DNA of 23,982 bases from Comamonadaceae bacterium. Its GTDB lineage: Bacteria; Pseudomonadota; Gammaproteobacteria; Burkholderiales; Burkholderiaceae_C. This document shows, one piece after another, positions 7,779 through 14,939 of this stretch. The translations under genes were made by a program, and so were the position numbers. The notes beneath the pieces are model-generated. The model was not told the DNA's origin, did no database searches, and saw only the letters and a list, made by a program, of their open reading frames with translations. The stretch is taken from positions 1-23,982 of the forward strand of contig CANCDA010000014.1 in NCBI GenBank assembly GCA_947374705.1. Direction: 5' to 3'. Within the stretch, counting starts at the first letter, position 1; each line of letters begins with the position of its first letter.

Positions 7779-8780
7779 TTACTTGAGTAAGCCTGTTATC
7801 CGAGATAGCCATTCGTTGTTATCAATCACATAACGTGCATCGCGGTATTTATTGTTGGGCGGCGAACGAAACTCGCGCTCAGGAATTTCCCAAATAATGA
7901 GTTTGGGTTTTTTGGTTTTGAAGGCTTCATCACGCAGGTAGGAGTCCATGCCATACCACGGACCTTGATCTACGGGAAGCGATATGTCCAAGAGCTCTCG
8001 CTGTAGGGTGTAGCGAATGGCATCTGGAAAGCCCGAATTTTTGTTGGTGTAGCTGCTGCCAATCACGGTGATACCCACATTGTCGCCACCGCCTAGCAAG
8101 CCCGCTTGGCTTGCCGATGCTTTGCTAACTTTGAAGTTTAATATTTGCTCTGGGGGAAAAGCAGGAGAGCCAGCAGGCATCAGACGAACCATATCTCTGG
8201 CGCGGGTATTCGATTTGCCTTTAGCCCAGGCCAAGTCAAATTTTTCGGCCGGGGTGGCATCCAGAGCAGCTTTTAATGCGGGCGATGCATCAATGCCTGC
8301 TTTGATGGTTTCAGCAGCCAGCATGGCCCCAGAAGGTGACCAATGGGTGTCTAGGCGGAGAAACAGCGGTGTATCGCTTTGCCGGTGAGGGCTAGACAGG
8401 AAGGCCTGGTTCAGATTGATAACCGTCACACCGCCAGCCGTTAACGCTTTGACAATGTTGTCATATTTGCCAGCGGTATACGCGTCCAGGGGGTTACTGG
8501 CGGGCAACTGGTCTGCATGAATGCGAATTTTGGAGGGAACAATCACTACAGCCAAAGCTATGCCGCTGCGGGCAAACAAGGCATTGGATTTTTCAAGCAT
8601 TTGAATGGTGGCCTGGGTGTCTCCCGCATCCGTTTGCAAAGCAAACTCATAGGGGGTAAAGAGCCAATCACCTCCCTTACCAACAACAGGTTGATAACCT
8701 TGCGCATGGGTTAAGGACATGCCCAAGCCAGTGGTTAATGCTGTTGCAAGGATGAGTTTGTTAAAAATACGTTTGTTCAT
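7779..8780 (-). CDS. AlgJ-like SGNH periplasmic O-acyltransferase (third paralog)
   Basis: A 333-aa periplasmic protein with a signal peptide ending near THA-QG (residue 26). Catalytic motifs are intact: LDTHW with D144 and H146, and IGSSYTN with nucleophile S243. It is closely similar to the plus-strand paralog at 3211-4245, sharing VPSKIRIHADQLP, SDTPLF, the AWVGM/PWYGM loop and KLIIWEIPERE, but has normal GC. The ATG at 8780 is preceded by AAGG at suitable distance. It is the last gene of the bcsE operon, 22 bp after the AlgF-like gene. In alginate and Wss systems one AlgJ and one AlgF are enough, so the presence of a further copy here with AlgF suggests either a two-step relay or a second acyl specificity. 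The specific substrate is unknown. Confidence 0.83.
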   Translation of the reverse strand: MNKRIFNKLILATALTTGLGMSLTHAQGYQPVVGKGGDWLFTPYEFALQTDAGDTQATIQMLEKSNALFARSGIALAVVIVPSKIRIHADQLPASNPLDAYTAGKYDNIVKALTAGGVTVINLNQAFLSSPHRQSDTPLFLRLDTHWSPSGAMLAAETIKAGIDASPALKAALDATPAEKFDLAWAKGKSNTRARDMVRLMPAGSPAFPPEQILNFKVSKASASQAGLLGGGDNVGITVIGSSYTNKNSGFPDAIRYTLQRELLDISLPVDQGPWYGMDSYLRDEAFKTKKPKLIIWEIPEREFRSPPNNKYRDARYVIDNNEWLSRITGLLK

Positions 8781-8802
8781 GGTCGACCTTATTTGAATTT
8801 AA

Positions 8803-9510
8803 TTACTTCCCGGTGTAGCGTTCAATTTTATTGAGACCTACTTTTGCCGTCATCTTCCCGTTTTCACCTGCCATTAAAAAAACGCTGTAAGTGCCGCCTT
8901 GCGTCATCTTTAGCGATGTTTTGACCAGTGGTGATTTTTCGCCTGTTTTCGCGGCCATCAGTTCAACATCGATTGGGTTGACCTGAATTGACGCCGAGGT
9001 GCCATGCGTGATGCCTGTTAAAACCTTGGTGTTACCGTCCGCGGTCAGTATATCGACAGGGCCGATTTTAGTGTCAAGATGGTAGACTGCCAGCAAGGCT
9101 TTGAGCTTGTTGGAGTTGGTTTTATCTTCAATGACGATGGGGGTCGTGTTGGCCTTCAAGCTTGTAAAGGCCACAGTTAAGGCGCGACCTTTGGTGACAT
9201 TGAGTTGGGTCGAGAGTTGTGCTGTGGGTTTGCCTGCGGGGTGTAGGGCAATGGTATGCGGACCAGCACTGAGCACCATGAATTCGCTGGCCTCAGTGAC
9301 CCCTAATTTTTGGATACGCGGTCGTCCATCGACGAGGACATCCACCGGCCCCTCGCGACTGGCCACGATGATGCGTACGTAAGCGGAATCTAGCGGGGGT
9401 TCGGGATCGTAAAGCAGGCCGGCTTGTTGGGCTTGGGCTAGGCTGCACAGCCCGGTGAGTAGAAGTGCACAAGATGATTGGAAAAATCTCCGAAAGCCTT
9501 GAATCTGCAT
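8803..9510 (-). CDS. AlgF-like periplasmic polysaccharide acetylation protein
   Basis: A 235-aa protein with a signal peptide ending near AQA-QQ (about residue 28). The mature start, AGLLYDPEPPLDSAYVRII, and the following VDGRPRI...LGVTEASEFMVLSAGPHTI segment resemble the AlgF/WssG family (usually about 215 aa), which is made of beta-rich domains without a known active site. AlgF is needed for O-acetylation of alginate and is thought to bridge acetyltransferase components in the periplasm. The start at 9510 is supported by AAGGAG a few bases upstream. It follows the lipoprotein gene by 38 bp and precedes the AlgJ-like gene by 22 bp, a compact operon. The family call rests on recognition of the N-terminal segment and context and is good but not certain. 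Confidence 0.75.
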   Translation of the reverse strand: MQIQGFRRFFQSSCALLLTGLCSLAQAQQAGLLYDPEPPLDSAYVRIIVASREGPVDVLVDGRPRIQKLGVTEASEFMVLSAGPHTIALHPAGKPTAQLSTQLNVTKGRALTVAFTSLKANTTPIVIEDKTNSNKLKALLAVYHLDTKIGPVDILTADGNTKVLTGITHGTSASIQVNPIDVELMAAKTGEKSPLVKTSLKMTQGGTYSVFLMAGENGKMTAKVGLNKIERYTGK

Positions 9511-9548
9511 TCCAACTCCTTGAGGAAAATAGCGGCCAAAAATTGTAA

Positions 9549-11558
9549 TTATGGCCGATCAAAATAAAGATGCCAGCGGTAGGTTCCAGGTGCCAAGTCA
9601 TTCAAAATAAGGGCCGAGCGCCATGCATCTACAGGCGCTATTTTGACCGATTTTTCAGCACCGGCCTGGGACACCAAGCGCATGACTGACTTGGACTCTG
9701 GCAGATTGACATACAGAGCCACAGCCTGTTTAAGCGGTGCGCTGCCTTTGACCGTAATGATCAGCAGAGGGGCGTTTGAATCGGTTTCAAGCCGGAAGCT
9801 GACACGCTCTCTCTCTCTCCACCAATCGGCCACCTGAGCGGCTGTGGCCACCCAGATTTGGTTGTTCGGGGATTTGATGTAGCCAAAAATGGCATCCCAT
9901 TGCTCTTTGGTGATGAAGCTTTGCTGCGCCAGTCTGAGAACCGACAAAGAGGCCATTTTTCGGGCTAACTCCAGTTCGTCCAGGAAGGCCTTGAGAGCAT
10001 CCACAGGATCGCCCGCTTCCATAGCGACTTCAGGATCAGTGATGGTGCGTGGCAGTACCACCGTGGCTGACCCTGAGGAAATATTGGCTCCCTGAGGCGT
10101 TGAGATAAAGGGAAGACGCGCATCGGTAATGTCTGTGAAAGACACAAAGTGTCCAAAGCCGTTGTGGCTGATTAGTTGTTCTGTTGTTTTGTCGTACGAA
10201 TCCATCGGCGGATGAATACCCGCATCGGCAGCAATCACAAGGCCAGAGCTTCTCATTTCTTGACGCATGCTTTCTAGCCGTTTGGCCTGAGCGCTGGGCG
10301 ACTGATCTCTGAAGCCTGCAAATCGATCGGCCAGGTAAGCAATTTCATGCCCTTGGGCTTGAATTTGTTTAAGAACGGGTACAGATTTCAGAACAATTTC
10401 GGTCAGCGTGTAGTAGGTGGCGAGCATGCCGTTGCTCTTAAGCAAATTGGCAAGTTCCAAGTCGGCGGGGGCGAATTGATCAGATGAGTCAACGGCAAAT
10501 ACGACAGCACTTCGATAGGTTTGTGGCCAGGCTGAGGTGTAGACATCGGGTTGACGTAGCAGCCAGGTCAGGGCGTTGTGAGCGATCGCTTCAAGCGACT
10601 TAGGGTCACCAGCCATCCACAGCCGCTCGGGATAACCCAGAACGACGGAGCGAGAGGCACGACCAGTGGCTTGGACTTTTTCGTCAAACACGATGACGGT
10701 ACCGGCTTTATCAGGCACAAATGTGCGTGACCAGTCCATGATTTGTGCGGCGGGATTGCGGCCCACCAGACGCAGCGGGTAGGTTTCTTTGACGACCTCC
10801 ATCCACACGCGAAGGCCAGACGGCAAGTGGTGGGTGATGGGGTTGTCCCCATAAGGCATCATGAAGTTGTCTAGATCGTCATCTTCTTTTTCGGTTCGGG
10901 TGTCACCAACAACTTTCGCGTCCAGCGCACTCTCCATAAAACCAAAGCCCAACCACTCACCGTTGTCGCCTCTGACCCCGGCCAACCAAGAAGTTAGAAC
11001 ACTGCCGCCTTTGGCTCTGAAATTCACGACTGCTTGTTTTTCTCGGACGGATAAAGCCACGGATGTGGGGAGCAATAACACCCCTGAGGACGCAGCCTCT
11101 AGTCGATCAACCGTGGTGACCAGTTGAAATGGAATTTTGTATTTTTTTAAAAAGGTTTCCCAAATCCGGAGGTTATTTTTGGCATCCAGTCCGCCGCGTT
11201 TGAGGTAGCTCTCGGTGGTGGGTGATGCATAAAGATGGACTGTCGGCACCCAAGCCGAGGTGCCCAAGGACGCTGCTGCGAGCGAGACAGGCAGGGCCGT
11301 TGCTAGTGAGTTAGCCCCTGGTGGGTTAGCAATAGATCCGGTAGAACCCGATTTTTTAAACAAGCCTTCAGGTATGAAAAAGCCGACCGGTGGATCAGCC
11401 GGCATCCACGATGGACGCCCACCTTCAGTGGGTACTGCGGTCTTGTCAACAACAGGCGCCGCCGGGCTGGCGCATCCCAACAGAAGTGCGAGTGAAAAGC
11501 TGGTTACACATCCGGAAAAAACAGTAAGACGACGGATCACACGGTGCAAGTCAAGCAT
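9549..11558 (-). CDS. Lipoprotein with degenerate polysaccharide-deacetylase (NodB-like) domain
   Basis: A 669-aa protein with a lipobox LLGC (Cys29), hence probably an outer- or inner-membrane lipoprotein facing the periplasm. After a Pro/Ala linker, residues about 105-335 look like a class I glutamine-amidotransferase-type flavodoxin-like domain of the kind seen in glycoside-active proteins. Residues about 350-585 resemble a NodB polysaccharide deacetylase: VFAVDSSD (353-360) in place of the TFDD motif, GHEIAYLADRF (403-413) where the HxxxH zinc box belongs, GIHPPMDSYD (447-456) like the RPPxG motif, and VATAAQVADWW (570-580), the usual C-terminal motif. One Asp remains (D357), but the metal-binding Asp and both His are gone, so ordinary zinc deacetylase activity is unlikely. 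A beta-type domain closes the protein (about 585-669). It starts 6 bp after bcsE. I do not recognise a named family; it may bind or guide the polysaccharide. Confidence 0.65.
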   Translation of the reverse strand: MLDLHRVIRRLTVFSGCVTSFSLALLLGCASPAAPVVDKTAVPTEGGRPSWMPADPPVGFFIPEGLFKKSGSTGSIANPPGANSLATALPVSLAAASLGTSAWVPTVHLYASPTTESYLKRGGLDAKNNLRIWETFLKKYKIPFQLVTTVDRLEAASSGVLLLPTSVALSVREKQAVVNFRAKGGSVLTSWLAGVRGDNGEWLGFGFMESALDAKVVGDTRTEKEDDDLDNFMMPYGDNPITHHLPSGLRVWMEVVKETYPLRLVGRNPAAQIMDWSRTFVPDKAGTVIVFDEKVQATGRASRSVVLGYPERLWMAGDPKSLEAIAHNALTWLLRQPDVYTSAWPQTYRSAVVFAVDSSDQFAPADLELANLLKSNGMLATYYTLTEIVLKSVPVLKQIQAQGHEIAYLADRFAGFRDQSPSAQAKRLESMRQEMRSSGLVIAADAGIHPPMDSYDKTTEQLISHNGFGHFVSFTDITDARLPFISTPQGANISSGSATVVLPRTITDPEVAMEAGDPVDALKAFLDELELARKMASLSVLRLAQQSFITKEQWDAIFGYIKSPNNQIWVATAAQVADWWRERERVSFRLETDSNAPLLIITVKGSAPLKQAVALYVNLPESKSVMRLVSQAGAEKSVKIAPVDAWRSALILNDLAPGTYRWHLYFDRP

Positions 11559-11564
11559 GTCCGA

Positions 11565-13556
11565 TCAACTTGTTTTTGATCCAACGAGCGGTGAGCTGCG
11601 CTTTGCCCGGGGTATGACTTTTTTCCCTGAGACTGCGACTTGTGGACTGTCGTTGTAGCTGAAAATCAGCGGCTCTTGCGTATGGACGCCAGAGGTCATG
11701 GCGCTCGACGTTGCCTCGGCAGGGGTTGGCTTTGGACTCGGGCTGGCGCTTTTTGATGCGGGTCGAGTAGTTTTCCGCTGCATGAACTTCCCTCGGCCCG
11801 CGGTGCTATTGAAGGCAGTGTCGTCGGGCACTGCATCAGAACTTTCGCTACCTTCGGTTTCTGAATTGTCTTGGGCCGAGAGTTGTCCCAGATAGGACGA
11901 GTAGTCGGGGAATTCGGCGTGTTCTGTTGTGCCCAACTGGAGGCGAAGTCGGTTGCTGATCTCAGCGCCTTTAACGACGAATTCGATATTCTCAAAAATA
12001 TCTTCAGAAGCACAGCCCAAAATTTTGTTCAATGTGGCCTGCATGACCGACTCCGGGCACGCGTTGAGAAAGACAAAACAAGAGGCGCCGTCAGAAGAGT
12101 TCAAATCCCCAGCCCGTGTCAGGCTGATGTTTTGCAGCACATCTAATGCTGAAATGCCTTGCATAGGTTGAGCGACGATCAGCACGCTGGGGATATTGAG
12201 GGTGCCAGCACGGTCCAGGATGAATTGAACCTCACGCCTGAAGCGCAACGCGGGCAAGTAGCCACGCAGACGCGTGGGCAGTACGGAAGCCAGGGCCTGT
12301 TCGAAGTTGATGCCCACATCGCGGTTAAAAGATTGACCATTCAACGACTCCAGCAACAGCGGCACGCGGCTGATGGGGACGTCTTTGTGGATCACCAAGT
12401 TAATGCCGAGGCGCAGCAACAAGGCTTCGTTTTGATAACGCAAAGAGGCATCTTTTTCATGCACAACGATTCGTGCGCGCCCTCCCAAGTTAAGTCGCAT
12501 GGTGTGAACCGTCTCTGCCAGTTCCCGCAATGGCGTGTCGCGGGTAAAGCTAAGAATGGACAGGGCTGTGCGGTGGCTGTGAGTCGCACTGTGCATGCCC
12601 ATCAGGGTTCCTACATGCTTCCAAATACCGGGAATTTGGTTGGACAGGCTGCCCAACTCTGGATCCATATAGAAAAAGTAAGGCTCACCTTGTTCCATTT
12701 CTTCTCTGAATTCCGGGGCAGCGCCTCCCATCATGAGTTGAGTTGCAGGCGCGACACGGGTGTAGGCCTCGTACAAACCCGTTTCAAGCGTTTTGAGGTT
12801 GTAGTTTTGCGCGGCCAAGGTGCCGTCTGGTGACTGCCAGTATTCGAAAGTGATCTCCAGCCCGTCTTTGCCACCACCGATGCGGGCAATACCCGTCAAG
12901 CTGTCCATCAGGGCGTTGATGGTTTCAGAGTGCTCTTCCGTGGTGCGTGAGAACACCAGCAAGCCTGTCAAATTCCACTGACTGAACCATTTGCGAAGCG
13001 CCTCAACCTGATCCAGCGCCAAGGTCACGTCATGCAAGCTTAGTAACTCGTCGGCCTGGTCGAAGATCAAGAAGCTGTTTTCTGGAATTTCAAACTGCGC
13101 CAACTCTTGAGCAAAACGATCCGCACCAAAACGGAACATTTTTTTTGCAAATTCGTCTTGTGTCACAAAGATGCGCAGTCGGTCTTCACTCATGAGATGG
13201 TGGGCGTCCAAGTCACCAAATGACTCAATCCTTTGCACGAAGAGCTCTGGCTTGGAGGGCACGATCACGGTGCAAGTCAACCCTGAGTTGAGCGCGCTTT
13301 GCAAGCTGCCCGCCAGCAACGGGTAGCGGGCTGAGGGGGTCTCTGCTTTCAAGGCGTAAAGTCCGCCCGGAATCATGTTGGCTGAAAGCTCTGGCAGACC
13401 TTGAATGCCAATTGCGATGACCTGATTTGTGAAGTCTGTGTTAAATGAATCGTTCATGGTCTGTAATAGGCTCAGCCCGTTTAAAAGGGTAGCGTTGGGT
13501 GTCGCAGCGCGACCCATTTTAGGTGACGGCGTTCTATTCAATAGAATCTGCGTCAA
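11565..13556 (-). CDS. bcsE: Cellulose biosynthesis c-di-GMP-binding protein BcsE
   Basis: A 663-aa protein with the BcsE layout: an N-terminal degenerate ATPase-like region (about 43-270), a receiver-like region and the C-terminal GIL domain (about 370-540). The block LGINLVIHKDVPISR (383-397), followed by LLESLNGQSFNRDV and LRGYLPALRF, parallels enteric BcsE as I remember it. The c-di-GMP site RxxD is present as R481-A-G-D484. BcsE is a cytoplasmic regulator that docks on the cellulose synthase complex and raises output when c-di-GMP is bound. A Ser/Pro/Lys-rich low-complexity tail of about 110 residues follows the GIL domain, absent from the E. coli protein. I start at TTG 13556 because AAGGGGG (13566-13572) sits 9 bases upstream; ATGs at residues 14 and 34 have no ribosome site but remain possible, since the homologous part begins near residue 43. 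It is first in the minus-strand operon. Confidence 0.85.
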   Translation of the reverse strand: MTQILLNRTPSPKMGRAATPNATLLNGLSLLQTMNDSFNTDFTNQVIAIGIQGLPELSANMIPGGLYALKAETPSARYPLLAGSLQSALNSGLTCTVIVPSKPELFVQRIESFGDLDAHHLMSEDRLRIFVTQDEFAKKMFRFGADRFAQELAQFEIPENSFLIFDQADELLSLHDVTLALDQVEALRKWFSQWNLTGLLVFSRTTEEHSETINALMDSLTGIARIGGGKDGLEITFEYWQSPDGTLAAQNYNLKTLETGLYEAYTRVAPATQLMMGGAAPEFREEMEQGEPYFFYMDPELGSLSNQIPGIWKHVGTLMGMHSATHSHRTALSILSFTRDTPLRELAETVHTMRLNLGGRARIVVHEKDASLRYQNEALLLRLGINLVIHKDVPISRVPLLLESLNGQSFNRDVGINFEQALASVLPTRLRGYLPALRFRREVQFILDRAGTLNIPSVLIVAQPMQGISALDVLQNISLTRAGDLNSSDGASCFVFLNACPESVMQATLNKILGCASEDIFENIEFVVKGAEISNRLRLQLGTTEHAEFPDYSSYLGQLSAQDNSETEGSESSDAVPDDTAFNSTAGRGKFMQRKTTRPASKSASPSPKPTPAEATSSAMTSGVHTQEPLIFSYNDSPQVAVSGKKVIPRAKRSSPLVGSKTS
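13532..13546. repeat. Perfect inverted repeat at the 5' end of bcsE
   Basis: TTCTATT-C-AATAGAA is a 7-1-7 palindrome. It lies in the first codons of bcsE if the TTG start is used, or just upstream of the gene if translation begins at the ATG of codon 14 or 34. It could be an operator or an RNA hairpin over the start region. Confidence 0.4.
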
Positions 13557-13565
13557 ACTGGCGGA

Positions 13566-13572
13566 CCCCCTT
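13566..13572 (-). promoter_or_regulatory. Ribosome binding site deciding the TTG start of bcsE
   Basis: Read on the minus strand this is AAGGGGG, 9 bases before TTG 13556. No other bcsE start candidate has a comparable site, which is the reason for choosing a rare TTG start. Confidence 0.45.
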
Positions 13573-13614
13573 AATGGATGGAGTATCGCTGAGACGACGT
13601 ATCATGGCGTTAAC

Positions 13615-13632
13615 TGTTTCAATTGTTTCAAT
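13615..13632 (+). repeat. Tandem 9-bp repeat in the bcsE/SDR divergent region
   Basis: Two immediate copies of TGTTTCAAT (13615-13623, 13624-13632), followed by a T-run and the GAGGAA ribosome site of the SDR. The divergent intergenic region is only 93 bp, so the repeat could affect either gene, or reflect slippage. Confidence 0.5.
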
Positions 13633-13649
13633 TTTTTGAGGAATTTGTC

Positions 13650-14447
13650 ATGAATTTGGGTATTTCCGGTAAGTGGGCTTTGGTGTGTGGTGCCAGCAAA
13701 GGGCTGGGTTTTGGCTGTGCGCAGGCGCTGGTGCAAGAAGGCGTCAATGTGCTGATCGTGGCGCGTGGCGCTGAGGTCCTGGCGGCTGCTGTACAGACCT
13801 TGAAAGCTGACCCGGCCCGCCCTGCATCGACCGAGGTGCACATGGTGGCCGCTGACATCACCACGGTTGAAGGTCGTGCTGCGGTGTTCGCGTTCAAAAG
13901 CGACTTTGACATCGTGGTCACCAATGCCGGTGGCCCCCCCCCCGGTGACTTCCGCGAGTGGGATCGCGATGCCTGGATCAAGGCGGTGGACGCCAATATG
14001 CTGACCCCGATCGAGCTCATCAAGGCCACGGTGGATGGCATGGCTGCACGCGGGTTTGGTCGCATTATCAACATCACTTCCAGCGCCGTGAAGGCTCCCA
14101 TCGACATCCTGGGCCTCTCCAACGGCGCGCGCAGTGGCTTGACGGGTTTTGTGGCGGGCGTGTCGCGCAGCAGCAAACTCGCAGGTCATGGTGTGACGAT
14201 CAACAACCTGCTGCCCGGCGCGTTTGATACAGATCGACTCAAAGGCACGATGGCAGGCGCGGCCAAAAAGACCGGCCAACCGATCGAGACCATCATGGAA
14301 AACCGCAAGAAAACCATACCCGCCCAGCGCTTTGGTACGCCCGATGAGTTTGGCGCGGTCTGCGCTTTCTTGTGCAGCCAGCAGGCCGGCTATATCAACG
14401 GCCAGAACGTGCTGACCGATGGTGGCGCTTACCCTGGCAGCTTCTGA
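13650..14447 (+). CDS. Atypical SDR (BKR-like) lacking the catalytic Tyr/Lys
   Basis: A 265-aa SDR-fold protein. GAGGAA at 13637-13642 supports the ATG at 13650 over an in-frame ATG at 13623 that would run through the tandem repeat. The nucleotide-binding loop is GASKGLG (14-20), TNAGG is at 91-95 and the TSS motif at 143-145. Where Tyr-x-x-x-Lys should be, the protein reads LGLSNGARSGLTGF (154-167): ungapped alignment puts Ser157 and Arg161 in those places. This matches the known BKR-like SDR subgroup that lacks the full catalytic tetrad. The C-terminal INGQNVLTDGGAYPG motif is normal for FabG-type proteins. A run of ten C (13934-13943) encodes the GGPPPG loop. It is divergent from bcsE and convergent with the PAS gene, and I see no functional tie to the cellulose locus. 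Substrate unknown. Confidence 0.82.
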   Translation: MNLGISGKWALVCGASKGLGFGCAQALVQEGVNVLIVARGAEVLAAAVQTLKADPARPASTEVHMVAADITTVEGRAAVFAFKSDFDIVVTNAGGPPPGDFREWDRDAWIKAVDANMLTPIELIKATVDGMAARGFGRIINITSSAVKAPIDILGLSNGARSGLTGFVAGVSRSSKLAGHGVTINNLLPGAFDTDRLKGTMAGAAKKTGQPIETIMENRKKTIPAQRFGTPDEFGAVCAFLCSQQAGYINGQNVLTDGGAYPGSF

Positions 14448-14456
14448 TCGGGTTGA

Positions 14457-14900
14457 TCAAGGCTTGGCGGTTAGCTCCGCCAGCTGACGGCGCAGATTTT
14501 TTTCTTCAGTAAATCGTGTAGTGGCGTCACGCGCCACTGCCAGTGAGCCCAGCAATTGGCCCTGCGCGTCGTGCACCATGGCAAAGCTCATATCCACGTA
14601 AATGGGCTCGCCACTTTTATGCAGTGAGCGCGTGATCATGGACGTGCGCCCTGGCAGCGTGCCGCTGCGGGCAATGGCTTTGTTAAAGCCGTCCCAGTGC
14701 GCTTTTCGCATGCGCTCGGGAATGATGAGATCCAGACTTTGGCCTATCGCCTCAGCCATGGTGAAGCCGAAAACCGTTTCAGCCCCCGGGTTCCAGTCTT
14801 GAATGATGCCGCTCAAGTCGGCAAAAATAACGGCCTCCGGCATGCAGCGCAGGATGTCGGTTGACGGGGTAGATTCGTTGGTTTTTTCAATCGCTGACAT
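14457..14900 (-). CDS. Stand-alone PAS-domain protein
   Basis: A 147-aa protein that is almost entirely one PAS domain (about 15-130), with typical features: PEAVIFADLSGIIQDWNPGAETVFGFTMAEAIGQ near the start and a terminal strand GQLLGSLAVARDATTRF. A short charged helix (EEKNLRRQLAEL) ends it, as a linker would in a sensor protein, but no output domain follows. GTG 14903 and ATG 14900 are adjacent; I use the ATG. It starts 39 bases after the end of the EamA transporter gene and may be cotranscribed with it. It stops 9 bp from the convergent SDR. It could bind a ligand or cofactor and act through a partner; no heme or flavin ligand can be assigned from sequence. Confidence 0.78.
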   Translation of the reverse strand: MSAIEKTNESTPSTDILRCMPEAVIFADLSGIIQDWNPGAETVFGFTMAEAIGQSLDLIIPERMRKAHWDGFNKAIARSGTLPGRTSMITRSLHKSGEPIYVDMSFAMVHDAQGQLLGSLAVARDATTRFTEEKNLRRQLAELTAKP

Positions 14901-14939
14901 CACAAATATCCATTCAGTTGAGAGTTGTCTATAGACACA

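Noticed and set aside
12159..12833. Plus-strand open frame inside bcsE (224 codons)
   Set aside because: Antisense to a well supported BcsE region, no ribosome site and no recognisable domain.
13602..14279. Long minus-strand open frame opposite the atypical SDR (225 codons)
   Set aside because: It is a shadow of the GC-rich SDR gene, with His/Arg/Ala-rich low-complexity protein and no motif.
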